From NCBI GenBank assembly GCA_965221035.1, contig OZ244860.1, positions 3,753,997 to 3,817,996 on the forward strand: a DNA stretch of 64,000 nucleotides, written 5' to 3'. Origin of the DNA: UBA6522 sp965221035. GTDB lineage: Bacteria > Pseudomonadota > Gammaproteobacteria > Steroidobacterales > Rariloculaceae. The translations under genes were made by a program, and so were the position numbers. The notes beneath the pieces were generated by a model, which had not been told where the DNA came from, did not search any database, and worked only from the letters and a program-made list of their open reading frames with translations. Below are positions 52,814-61,639 of the stretch, piece by piece. Each line of letters starts with the position of its first letter. The first letter of the stretch is position 1.

Positions 52814-54892
52814 GTGAACGCCATCAGGTCTAATATTCAGTCCATCCACGTGTGGGTGGCAGGCAATCGGTCTTGCATTCTGCTGCTCGCAATGGCGGTG
52901 CTTGCCGGCCCTTCAGCACACGCGCAACTCGAAGAAATCATCGTCACGGCGGAGAAGCGTGAGCAGAGCCTCCAGGACGTCTCGATTTCGGTAGAACAGA
53001 TTTCAGGTGGTGTGATACGCGAACAGGGTCTTGTCAACGTCGAAGATATCCTAAAAAACGTCCCCAGCGCCATCGTGGTGGGCACCGCGCGTGGATTTGG
53101 AGTATCCGTGCGCGGCACGGGATTCGATTTGCCGCCACAGGTGGGTGAACAGGCGATCGCCCTCAACACCGACGGTGTCTACAACTTCCGGTCGGAAAGC
53201 GGTGTGATCGGCTACTTTGATCTGGATCGTGTGGAACTGCTGCGCGGACCGCAAGGAACGCTCTACGGGCGTAATGCCACCGGCGGCGTCATGAACGTGA
53301 TTACCGCAGATCCGATACTTGACGAATTCGGCGGGCACGTCACGGTCGAAGCCGGAGACTACAGCCTGTTCCGCGGTGAAGCGGCTCTCAATATGCCAAT
53401 GGGCGATGCTTGGGCGGCAAGAGTCGCCGTCGCCTCGATCAATCGCGATGGCTTCCTCAGCGATGGCCACAACGACGCGGACGCGACGGCCGGGCGCCTC
53501 AAGTTGCTGTATGCGCCCAATGAGGACTTGCGGGTGGTGACCAAGCTCGAAGCCAGCAACCTTGGGGGACATGGCCCTGGCGTCGCCAACGGGCGCACAT
53601 TTGATGACGATCCGTTGATAGGCGGCGGACGCGAGGACGAACGACAGGACTACGACTCATTCAAGGCGATGATGCAGATCGACTATTCGATTGGTCCCGG
53701 CACGCTTACCATATTACCCAGCTTTCAGGACGACGCCGGTTATGTATTGTCGGCACGGGGGCCACCGTCGCCCACTCCACAGCCACTTAGGCGCCTCGAC
53801 GATCCTATTGAGGCCGAGTCGACCCAGCTTGAACTTCGGTATGCTTCGGGACCGGAGTCTGTGGTGGACTGGGTCGTTGGAACCTATTTCTATGATCAGC
53901 AAAACCTGGCCCAAGCCTTCATCGGGAGGGAGGGGACGTTAAGCCTGACCACAGAAAGTTCAGCCGTTTTCGGCCAGGTGACTGCCCCGATAAGCGACAG
54001 GACGCGCGTCATCGCCGGAGCCCGCAATAGCTGGGACGACAAGACTTTTCATTATTCGCATCCACCGCCTAACCTTGCCGATACCGGCGGGACTGGTCAG
54101 GACTCGAATAGCGACTTCGACTGGAAGGTGGGGCTGGAACACGATCTCACGGATACCTCAATGCTGTACCTGACCGCATCGGATGCGCATCGGCCGGGCG
54201 GATTCAATATTCTCGCAGACACTACTGCACCCATCGCGAGTCCGGGGTCCTATTTCGATCCGGAGCAATTGCGCGCGTTCGAGTTTGGATGGAAGAGTCG
54301 GCTTGCAAACGACAACGTACAGTTCAATGGAGCCCTGTTCTACTACGACTATCAGGACTATCACCTCGCGGACATCTACCATTTTGGGCCGACAGGGCTG
54401 TTTGCGCAGTTCATCAATGGAGATTCGACCATCGTCGGGGCGGAGATGCAGACGCAAGCCTTGTTCGGGGACGGCGGTCGTTTCGACTTCGCGGTGACAT
54501 ACCTGGACAGCGAGCTGAACGAAACGCTCGCCAACGGACCGATTACGTTCCTTCTCGAAGGAGATACGCTCTCGCACTCACCGAATCTGAGGGTGATCGC
54601 CGGCCTCCAGTACGAGTTTGAGCTCGGTGCCAGCGGTTCCTTGATGTCCCGTCTTGACGTACGTTATACCGACGAACAGTTCGTCAACGCGGTCAACAAT
54701 CCCCCGAACACGCAGAAGGCGTATAGTACCGGCGACTTCAACCTGGCCTACCGTCCGGTGAGCGAGGCGTGGTCGTTGAATTTCTATGTCAAGAACATCA
54801 GCAATGAAGTGGTCAAGATCTTTCTCGCGGGCCCACACCCACAGGTCAGTGCGCCACGAACTTATGGTGCCAGCATCAATTATTCGTTCTGA
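52814..54892 (+). CDS. TonB-dependent outer-membrane receptor (third)
   Basis: The GTG at 52814 follows AGGGGGA and gives 692 residues. The signal peptide ends at SAHAQ, the TonB-box-like LEEIIVTAEKREQ follows, the plug has VELLRGPQGTLYGRNATGG and the barrel ends RTYGASINYSF. It is followed by two PepSY-type membrane protein genes, a pairing known for siderophore receptors with inner-membrane reductases. That makes a metal-chelate ligand possible for this receptor (inference). Confidence 0.92.
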   Translation: MNAIRSNIQSIHVWVAGNRSCILLLAMAVLAGPSAHAQLEEIIVTAEKREQSLQDVSISVEQISGGVIREQGLVNVEDILKNVPSAIVVGTARGFGVSVRGTGFDLPPQVGEQAIALNTDGVYNFRSESGVIGYFDLDRVELLRGPQGTLYGRNATGGVMNVITADPILDEFGGHVTVEAGDYSLFRGEAALNMPMGDAWAARVAVASINRDGFLSDGHNDADATAGRLKLLYAPNEDLRVVTKLEASNLGGHGPGVANGRTFDDDPLIGGGREDERQDYDSFKAMMQIDYSIGPGTLTILPSFQDDAGYVLSARGPPSPTPQPLRRLDDPIEAESTQLELRYASGPESVVDWVVGTYFYDQQNLAQAFIGREGTLSLTTESSAVFGQVTAPISDRTRVIAGARNSWDDKTFHYSHPPPNLADTGGTGQDSNSDFDWKVGLEHDLTDTSMLYLTASDAHRPGGFNILADTTAPIASPGSYFDPEQLRAFEFGWKSRLANDNVQFNGALFYYDYQDYHLADIYHFGPTGLFAQFINGDSTIVGAEMQTQALFGDGGRFDFAVTYLDSELNETLANGPITFLLEGDTLSHSPNLRVIAGLQYEFELGASGSLMSRLDVRYTDEQFVNAVNNPPNTQKAYSTGDFNLAYRPVSEAWSLNFYVKNISNEVVKIFLAGPHPQVSAPRTYGASINYSF

Positions 54893-54908
54893 CATGAACT
54901 TGCGGGCA

Positions 54909-54931
54909 GGGGCGCGCTTCAGGCGCGCCCC
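54909..54931 (+). terminator. GC-rich stem-loop after TonB receptor
   Basis: GGGGCGCGC (54909-54917) pairs perfectly with GCGCGCCCC (54923-54931) around a five-base loop, 16 bases after the receptor stop. There is no T run, so it may stabilise or attenuate mRNA ahead of the PepSY genes rather than terminate fully. Confidence 0.55.
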
Positions 54932-54992
54932 ATTGCCTTCTGCGGTCGGAATGACGGTCGTCTCGCTCGTCGGGGCGGCGTGAGAACAGCCC

Positions 54993-55562
54993 ATGCGTCG
55001 GCTGCATCGCTGGGTTTCAACTTTTTCCATGGTTTTCCTCGGTTGGGTCGGCGTTACGGGAGTGCTGCTGGCAATTGATTCCATGTCGCCCCCAGGTCCA
55101 CTCGAAGAGAGGCCGGAGCAAGTGGAGGCTCCGGAATCCATGCGTGCCCACGCGGCCCTGCGGATGTTCCAGACGACGCTCTCCGACGCGATGGCCAACG
55201 CGCCTTCGGAGGTGGTATCCGTCGATATGCGATTGCAACGTCGCGACGGCCGGACAGTGGTTCGTATTGCGGTCGCGAGCGACGGATCAGCGCGCTATTA
55301 CGATGTTGAAACGGGATCCCTGGTGGCGGAATTTCGACCATCGCCGACGATGATCTGGCTCAATGACGTTCCTTCTCGGCTGCGCATTCACAATCTGCTT
55401 CAGGATCTGCATCGAGGCAGCATCATCGGTATCCCCGGCCAGATCATCGATGTCCTGACCGGCTTCTGCTTCATTTTCATGGGCGTCAGCGGGACGACCA
55501 TGTACGTCCAGTTGCTGATGCGGCGCCGCAGGATCGGAAGAAAATCGCTGTTCTGGAGATAG
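54993..55562 (+). CDS. PepSY-type membrane protein, half-size, copy 1
   Basis: The 189-residue protein has an N-terminal helix in RRLHRWVSTFSMVFLGWVGVTGVLLAI, a periplasmic PepSY-like domain (about 35-130), a second HNLLQDLHRGSIIG segment and a second helix before a basic tail. The R-x-HRW and LHRG motifs match PepSY-associated membrane proteins, which usually have four helices in about 370-500 residues. Two such half-size genes in a row (this and the next) may together make one functional unit. Likely role: inner-membrane electron transfer to a ligand brought in by the receptor. Confidence 0.75.
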   Translation: MRRLHRWVSTFSMVFLGWVGVTGVLLAIDSMSPPGPLEERPEQVEAPESMRAHAALRMFQTTLSDAMANAPSEVVSVDMRLQRRDGRTVVRIAVASDGSARYYDVETGSLVAEFRPSPTMIWLNDVPSRLRIHNLLQDLHRGSIIGIPGQIIDVLTGFCFIFMGVSGTTMYVQLLMRRRRIGRKSLFWR

Positions 55563-55566
55563 GGAC

Positions 55567-56160
55567 GTGCACAGGTATCATCGCTGGCTCAGCACGGCTT
55601 TCGTGGTATTCCTCTTCTATCTGTTCGTAACCGGCACGGCCACGGGGATCGCGCAATTGCTCGATCCCGAGTCGGCGGCGCCCATTCCGCCCAGTGCAAT
55701 TCCCGGTGTGCCGGCCCCTGGGTCGGTACCCACCGTTCCGATGCCTGCAGACGACGTATCCGGAATGGTTTTGACTGTAGTAGATTCTGTGATCGCTTCA
55801 ATCCCGGATTCGGAGGCGACGACGATTCGGCTGCAATTGCGGATGGTTGACGGCAGCGCGCGAGGCATCATAACGATTGACGATCTTGCCGCGGCATTCG
55901 ACGCGCGAACAGGTGAAGCTGCGGCAGTGCCACGGCCAGACCCGGGTCTGATGCCCCCGAGGCCGGAGGGTTACGACCACCTTCCTGTGGCTACGCTCCT
56001 TCAGGAATATCACAGCGGCCGCATGTTCGGCCGCATTGGCGAATGGATCATGCTGTGTACCGGGATTGCAGTAGTAGCGATATCGTTTACCGGAATCCAA
56101 ATGTACCTTTCGATGTGGACGCGGCGCCGCAGGAACGGGCGCGCGGAGCTATTCTGGTAG
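55567..56160 (+). CDS. PepSY-type membrane protein, half-size, copy 2
   Basis: The 197-residue protein starts with GTG four bases after the previous stop and repeats its layout: HRYHRWLSTAFVVFLFYLFVTG, a Pro-rich then PepSY-like domain, LLQEYHSGRMFGRIG and a final helix with basic tail RRRRNGRAELFW. The near-identical ends (RRRRxGRxxLFW) show tandem duplication with the previous gene. It could form a heterodimer with it. Confidence 0.75.
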   Translation: MHRYHRWLSTAFVVFLFYLFVTGTATGIAQLLDPESAAPIPPSAIPGVPAPGSVPTVPMPADDVSGMVLTVVDSVIASIPDSEATTIRLQLRMVDGSARGIITIDDLAAAFDARTGEAAAVPRPDPGLMPPRPEGYDHLPVATLLQEYHSGRMFGRIGEWIMLCTGIAVVAISFTGIQMYLSMWTRRRRNGRAELFW

Positions 56161-56265
56161 TCAGTACGTCTTGCTCGATTGCGCTGCCGGCTCCTCTGAG
56201 GCACGCGTCAGGAAGGCCGACAGGCACGTATGTGATGTGTTTCAAAGCTATTCAGGTTGGCTCGA

Positions 56266-56611
56266 TCATTCCGGTGGTGTGAGATCCGGCAGTGGCTCGC
56301 CGTTCCCGTCCAGAATGGCCCTGGGATTCTGGATGCAAAAGTACTCGTTTACGGTCCAGTCGGTCTGCCGCAAATATTCCCTTGTGTATGTCCAGGGTTC
56401 TTGTAGCGCATGAGGCGCCAGAACGGTCGTCTCGATGGTCAGAACATCGGCTCCGGCCAGCGACATTCGCTCGATAACCTGCATCGGACAGCCGCATCCA
56501 CTCGGTAACGGAATCTGCATTAGAGGTCTGTTGACCTGAAGCACTTTCGACATGAGTGAACGCGCCCGCTACCAGTAGTGCAGTCAGTCTTGCCCGCCGA
56601 AAGTCAGTCAT
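56266..56611 (-). pseudogene. Frameshifted remnant of a small exported protein
   Basis: One frame starts with a signal-peptide-like MTDFRRARLTALLVAGAFTH; another frame carries the conserved-looking end LQEPWTYTREYLRQTDWTVN followed by EYFCIQNPR. The latter pattern is common at the end of small exported proteins found near DUF6152 genes. Middle part is missing and the frames differ. Confidence 0.5.
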
Positions 56612-56638
56612 CCTATCGCATCGTAGGGCGGAGACAAG

Positions 56639-57406
56639 CTACTCGAGCGCCGACCTGGCCGCATCAAGCAGTGCCTCCTGGCTGATTCGAACCGCGAAGT
56701 TGTTGTTCACATAGGCAAACTGAATCGTGCCGGTCTGGTCCAGGACAAACGCTCCGGGCGTCAGGAGATAGCCGCCGGTCTGCGTTCTCAGGTCCCTGCC
56801 GCGGTCGTTGTGGACGTGGTCGAGATAGTGCTCGACGACTTGGAAGCGCAGCCCGAAATTCGCCGCGACCTCGACCGTGCTGTCCGAAAGCAGCGTGTAA
56901 TCGATGGATTCGCTGGCGGCAAATTCCTCCAATTGCGATGGCGTATCGGTGCTGACCGCCAGAATCTGGTAGCCCATCTCCCGCAATGTGTCGGCACTGT
57001 CTTGCAGTTCCCTCAGATGCGCGTTGCAATAGGGGCACCAGCCGCCACGGTAAAAGATCAACAGCGTAGGTTGCAGGGCAACCGCGGCATTCAGATCGAA
57101 TGTCGTTCCACCGGTCGCCAACAGGGTGCTGTTCTCCGGAATGGTGTCTCCAATCTGAAGAGGCGAGACGGTGGAGATGTCCACCCACGGCCCGAAGCCG
57201 GTTTCATCCATGTTGTCGGCTGTTGGCGCCGGGCCCACCGTTACGCCGAGACCGTCGGGGGCCGGTGTGCCGACCGGTAGGGGTGGAGGCATGTTTGGGG
57301 GGGGTCCCGGCGGGCCGCCTTGGGCGAGGACGTTCGGTGAGGCCAACGTGGTGATACAAAACAGCGTGAGTAGTCTGAAGGCCAATTGAATCGTTATGGT
57401 TTTCAT
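56639..57406 (-). CDS. Exported peroxiredoxin-like protein
   Basis: The 255-residue protein has a signal peptide (LTLFCITTLASPNVLAQ), then a Pro/Gly-rich QGGPPGPPPNMPPPLPVG, then a peroxiredoxin-like domain with FYRGGWCPYCNAHLRELQ (C-x2-C), VSTDTPSQLEEF and TPGAFVLDQTG. This is the AhpC/TSA-like group with a WCPYC site. It should act in the periplasm on peroxides or thiols. It is divergent from the fourth TonB receptor, across an AT-rich 190-base gap. Confidence 0.86.
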   Translation of the reverse strand: MKTITIQLAFRLLTLFCITTLASPNVLAQGGPPGPPPNMPPPLPVGTPAPDGLGVTVGPAPTADNMDETGFGPWVDISTVSPLQIGDTIPENSTLLATGGTTFDLNAAVALQPTLLIFYRGGWCPYCNAHLRELQDSADTLREMGYQILAVSTDTPSQLEEFAASESIDYTLLSDSTVEVAANFGLRFQVVEHYLDHVHNDRGRDLRTQTGGYLLTPGAFVLDQTGTIQFAYVNNNFAVRISQEALLDAARSALE

Positions 57407-57598
57407 GTATCCGTTCTTTAGCAGAATAATACCTTATTCCTTAACATACTATTTTATGACACTGATAACCAATAATCGTTGCAAATACCTACCATTGGTG
57501 AATTTTGTTTCCCAGGTCCTGGCGCTTTCGGTATTCTTAGCGTGTTTCGAAAACGCCATAGGTTGCAGTCTGCAAGCCACTTTTCCGGAGGCACTTCT

Positions 57599-60016
57599 GT
57601 GAAGACACACGTTAGGATATTAACAGCTGCCATTCTTGCGATCGTCGCCGTACCATCTTTCGCACAACTTATGCTGGAAGAAGTTATGGTGACGGCGCAG
57701 AGACGCCAAGAAAGCGTGCAGGATGCTGCGATAGCGGTCGATGTGGTCACCGCCGAAACAATAGTCCGGAACGGCATCACGAGTACGGAAGATCTGTCCC
57801 GCTATAGTCCTGGATTGACGGTTACAAATGGTGGCGGCGCTTCATCCCAACTCTACATGCGAGGCGTCGGCAATCGAACGACTAGCGCCTATATCGATCC
57901 CGCGATTGTCGTTAGCTATGACGGCGTTCCGATGGGGCGCGCTTCAGGCGCGGCGACCGCAGCCTATTTTGACCTTGATCGCGTTGAAATTCTTAAGGGA
58001 CCACAGGGTACGCTATATGGCCGAAATGCAACTGGCGGAGCAATCAACATAGAACCGGTCGACCCGCGAATCGACGAGAATGGCGGTTATTTCAGCGCCT
58101 CGGTTGGCAACTACGGCCTGATGCATGCACAGGGAGCGGTGAATGCCGCCGTCGGTGATCAAAGCGCACTTCGCATTTCTGCCAATTTCATTCAGCGAGA
58201 CGGCTACAACAGGGACGGAACCAATGACGCAGATAGCAGCGGGCTGCGAATTCAGTATCTGACACAGCCAAATGAAGATCTGGATATCAAGATTGGCTTC
58301 GACTACTCCGATCAGGGTGGTTTCAGCGTCGGGACATCCTACCTGGGTACCTACGCACCCACGGGTCAACTGGGTAGTTATACGTGGATACCTTCAGGGC
58401 TCGATCCCAACGAAGGGATGAACACTGATGCGGGCAATGCCTACCGTGGAACCCTGCTCGGGGCACCCGGATTCGGTTTTCTCGAACCGATACAGGACGA
58501 TTGGCGTGCGGACAACGGCTTCACGGGCTTCAATGCCGAGATCAACTACGAGATCGGCGTGGGCACATTGACAGTAATTCCAGCTTGGCGAAAAGTCAGG
58601 CAGGACACCCTGTTCGGTATGCCCGCGTTCAACAGCGGTTGGTTCAAGGAAGAGGATGAGCAAACGTCAATCGAAGTGCGATTGGCCAAAGACCAAGGTG
58701 AGTTCCTCGATTACATCGTCGGTGCATTTTACTTCGAAGAAACAATCGAGGGCAACAACACTTTCAACCAGGAATTCGTGTTGCCGACACAGGACTTCCG
58801 GCAGGATGCGGATTCTCTGGCTGTATTCGCTCACCTGACTTGGAGCATTTCCGATACGGTTCGATTTGTAACCGGCACCAGGTATACGGCCGACTCGAAG
58901 ACTTGGGACGGGGGCAACGACACCTTTGTTGTCTTCTGCGGAGGAGTTCCCCCGACTCCACCTCCTGAGTCCTTCGCCATCGGTTGTGCAGCTCCCGGCA
59001 ACCTGCCTCACTTCCCGACCTTCGATGAAGGCGATGGCGCGGCCGCATGGTTGATTTCAGGAGGTTGGGTGCCGCCGGACGCCGACTGGGCTCCCGCGCC
59101 ATTTGAACCGCTTCTGAATGGTGTTGGCGCCGTAGCTCGATTCCCGAATACCTTCAAGGATTCCTACACCGATTCTGATACAACCTATCGATTAGCGCTG
59201 GAGTGGAATGTCGGTGAAGACTCGATGATGTATGTAAGCTATGAGACCGGCTATCGATCCGGTGGTTTCCAGCTTTCGCCTTCCGCACCTCAATATGCTC
59301 CTGAGTACATCGATGCGCTAACGTTCGGTTCGAAGAATCGTTTCGCGGACGGGAGGCTGCAACTCAACTTCGAGTTGTTCCATTGGCAGTATGAAGACCA
59401 ACAAATCAGTTATTTCACTGTAGACCCAACAACAGCGGCGCTGGAGAACCTTACTGACAATGTTGGTGATGCGACCAATCAGGGATTTGACGTCGACCTG
59501 CAATGGCAGGCCAGAGATTATTCGCTAATTTCCCTGAAGACGCAATATCTTGACGCCAGTTACGATGAATTGATCTTTCTCGCTCCGCCTCCGAGAGACA
59601 ACATCAATTGTCCGAACCGGATTGCTGGTGCCACCAACACCGGCGCACCCATCCTCGAGTTCGATTGCTCTGGCCAAACGGCGGTCTTTTCACCTGAGTG
59701 GGTCGTATTTTTTGGCATTGAGCAAACGTTCCCGCTGGGAAGTCTGGATTTGGTCGGTACACTCACGTCTCGATACATGGACGAACAGGTTGGTGGATTC
59801 TGGAATCTGGAAGGCGAGAAAATTGACTCGCAGGTCATTACCGATCTCGATATAACGCTGCGGCCAAGCGGAGGCAACTGGTCAATAAGTGCGTTTGTCC
59901 ACAATCTTGAGGATGAGCATCGAATTCAGCTTACTCAGACGTCACCGCTGGGTCCGGGGGTGGCTAGTTACGGACCGGATACAACATTCGGATTGCGCGC
60001 AAACTTCAACTTCTGA
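57599..60016 (+). CDS. TonB-dependent outer-membrane receptor (fourth)
   Basis: The GTG at 57599 has GGAGG 7 bases upstream and gives 805 residues. The signal peptide ends near SFAQ, LEEVMVTAQRRQES follows as TonB box region, the plug has VEILKGPQGTLYGRNATGG, and the barrel ends TFGLRANFNF. It is convergent with the second EthD-like gene. In the first TonB/EthD pair the two genes are on one strand, so the link recurs in a different layout. Confidence 0.93.
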   Translation: MKTHVRILTAAILAIVAVPSFAQLMLEEVMVTAQRRQESVQDAAIAVDVVTAETIVRNGITSTEDLSRYSPGLTVTNGGGASSQLYMRGVGNRTTSAYIDPAIVVSYDGVPMGRASGAATAAYFDLDRVEILKGPQGTLYGRNATGGAINIEPVDPRIDENGGYFSASVGNYGLMHAQGAVNAAVGDQSALRISANFIQRDGYNRDGTNDADSSGLRIQYLTQPNEDLDIKIGFDYSDQGGFSVGTSYLGTYAPTGQLGSYTWIPSGLDPNEGMNTDAGNAYRGTLLGAPGFGFLEPIQDDWRADNGFTGFNAEINYEIGVGTLTVIPAWRKVRQDTLFGMPAFNSGWFKEEDEQTSIEVRLAKDQGEFLDYIVGAFYFEETIEGNNTFNQEFVLPTQDFRQDADSLAVFAHLTWSISDTVRFVTGTRYTADSKTWDGGNDTFVVFCGGVPPTPPPESFAIGCAAPGNLPHFPTFDEGDGAAAWLISGGWVPPDADWAPAPFEPLLNGVGAVARFPNTFKDSYTDSDTTYRLALEWNVGEDSMMYVSYETGYRSGGFQLSPSAPQYAPEYIDALTFGSKNRFADGRLQLNFELFHWQYEDQQISYFTVDPTTAALENLTDNVGDATNQGFDVDLQWQARDYSLISLKTQYLDASYDELIFLAPPPRDNINCPNRIAGATNTGAPILEFDCSGQTAVFSPEWVVFFGIEQTFPLGSLDLVGTLTSRYMDEQVGGFWNLEGEKIDSQVITDLDITLRPSGGNWSISAFVHNLEDEHRIQLTQTSPLGPGVASYGPDTTFGLRANFNF

Positions 60017-60090
60017 AATGGCGTTTCGGTCACAAGAAAATTCGCGCGTTCAGCCAAGCGGCGATTGGAGATATTCAACTCCAATTGTCA

Positions 60091-60864
60091 TCAGAAGTAG
60101 CGGAGACTCCGCTCCCGAAGCAGATCCTGGTCCGGCCTCTCCAGTAAAAAGGTACTGACAAATTCCTCGCCCGGTACCAGGAAAGGGTATCTGTCGCGGC
60201 CAGCCCAGGGAGGTGGCGAATAGGCCGGCGGATTCGTCAGGATCGACTCAACCCAACCATCGTCGTTCTCGTACCAAAGCTCCGAAAGCCGGTGCCAGGA
60301 CTTAGTTATCATGGGCGGCACCTTGTCAACGAAAGGACGTTGCTTGGCGGAACCGGGGATGGCCTGACCCTTCAGCACCTTGTGACTGAAGAATCGGGTC
60401 AGTCCCGGCTGTCTACAGACCTCGGGGACATGGACGTTCAGGTACCAGTCTTCAGCCTCGTCAACCGCCACACCGTCAGGGTAACGAAACAACGTCACCC
60501 AGCGCAGTATCGTCTTGTCGCCATGGCGCAGTTCCGCGCCAAAGAAGTCCTCTGTGGGTTCGCCCGGCACGTTTGCAACGGCCACGTCCATGTAGCCGGG
60601 CTGGTGCGAGAAAGACAGCAGCCCACTGACACCGCGCCGCTCTTCCGGGCTGCGAACCCAGTTTTCGTGCACCCTGTAGTTGATGTAGCCGTACTCTTCC
60701 GCACCGGGAGGTGGCGGCACCGGGCGGTATAGCACGTACCGCGCCAGCCAGGGCGCCTGTGCACAGACCTCCGGACAATGCTGCTCCGCGAACCAGCGTT
60801 CCAGCGCGGGCCGCGCGTTGTTGTCGGGCAGGTGATGAAATATGACGAGTTTGCTGGTGCTCAT
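60091..60864 (-). CDS. EthD-like / dimeric alpha-beta barrel protein, copy 2
   Basis: The 257-residue cytoplasmic protein starts MSTSKLVIFHHLPDNNARP and has a two-half ferredoxin-like layout. FRYPDGVAVDEAEDWYLNVH, PEVCRQPGLTRFFSHK and a matching end (PPPWAGRDRYPFL) correspond to HKYPDGVSVEEGEEWFLKVH and KPPWATYDRYPFL of the protein at 4446-5246. No catalytic residues are known to me for this group. It is upstream of no other gene on its strand, but the SDR and oxidoreductase genes precede it in a probable operon. Confidence 0.6.
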   Translation of the reverse strand: MSTSKLVIFHHLPDNNARPALERWFAEQHCPEVCAQAPWLARYVLYRPVPPPPGAEEYGYINYRVHENWVRSPEERRGVSGLLSFSHQPGYMDVAVANVPGEPTEDFFGAELRHGDKTILRWVTLFRYPDGVAVDEAEDWYLNVHVPEVCRQPGLTRFFSHKVLKGQAIPGSAKQRPFVDKVPPMITKSWHRLSELWYENDDGWVESILTNPPAYSPPPWAGRDRYPFLVPGEEFVSTFLLERPDQDLLRERSLRYF

Positions 60865-60885
60865 GGTCTCATTGGGTTTCGGGAC

Positions 60886-61629
60886 CTAAAAGTTTACGCC
60901 GCCATCACAATTGATGGTCTGACCGGTAACGAAACCGATGTTCTCGGACGTCAGGTAAAGCAATGCGCCGCACAGGTCTTCGGGTTCCTCGGTCCGCTTG
61001 ATCAGCTGCTGCCGGCGAACTGCGTCAAAATGCTCTGCCGGTATGTTTCTCTCAGCTTCCGCGGTGCGAGTGAGTCCCGGTGACAGCGCGTTGACCGTAA
61101 TGCCGTGCGGCCCGAGTTCCGCTGCGAGTGCCCGTACAAGGCCGATGCCTGCCGCCTTGGTGGTGATATAGGCGAGAAACCCCGGCATGGGTGTCCCCAG
61201 CGTACTCGAAGTGATCTGCACGATGCGGCCGTAACCGCGCTGCTTCATTCCAGGCGTGACCGCCTGAGCAAGCAGCAGCGATGCTTCCACGTTTACGGCT
61301 TCAAACTTCCTGAACTGCTCGATATCGAGGTCCTCGTAGGGGATCAAGGGCAAGTGCGCGGCATTATTGACAAGGATATCGACGCGCCCAAACCGGTCGA
61401 GTACGTGTTGCGCGAACGAGCGTGCTGCGTGCGCATCGGACAGGTCGCAGATCTCGCCGAATCCTCGCCGCCCGGCCGCCTCAATATCGGCCACCGCGCC
61501 GGAAGCATCCGCGATGTCGGCGATTGCAACGTCGCAACCCGCCTCCGACAGCGCACGCGCGAAATGTCGGCCAAGCCCGCCGGCCCCGCCAGTCAGGATC
61601 GCAACGCGTCCTTTGTGCGACTGTGCCAT
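60886..61629 (-). CDS. Short-chain dehydrogenase/reductase
   Basis: The 247-residue enzyme has the classic TGGAGGLGRHFA nucleotide site near residue 12, DILVNNAAHLP (NNA motif), and the catalytic Ser in ITSSTLGTPMPG and YITTKAAG (Y-x3-K). It oxidises or reduces a secondary alcohol/ketone with NAD(P). It lies between the desaturase-like oxidoreductase and the EthD-like gene, with 10 and 21 base gaps, so the three are likely co-transcribed. Confidence 0.92.
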   Translation of the reverse strand: MAQSHKGRVAILTGGAGGLGRHFARALSEAGCDVAIADIADASGAVADIEAAGRRGFGEICDLSDAHAARSFAQHVLDRFGRVDILVNNAAHLPLIPYEDLDIEQFRKFEAVNVEASLLLAQAVTPGMKQRGYGRIVQITSSTLGTPMPGFLAYITTKAAGIGLVRALAAELGPHGITVNALSPGLTRTAEAERNIPAEHFDAVRRQQLIKRTEEPEDLCGALLYLTSENIGFVTGQTINCDGGVNF

Positions 61630-61639
61630 TGTGCGGACG

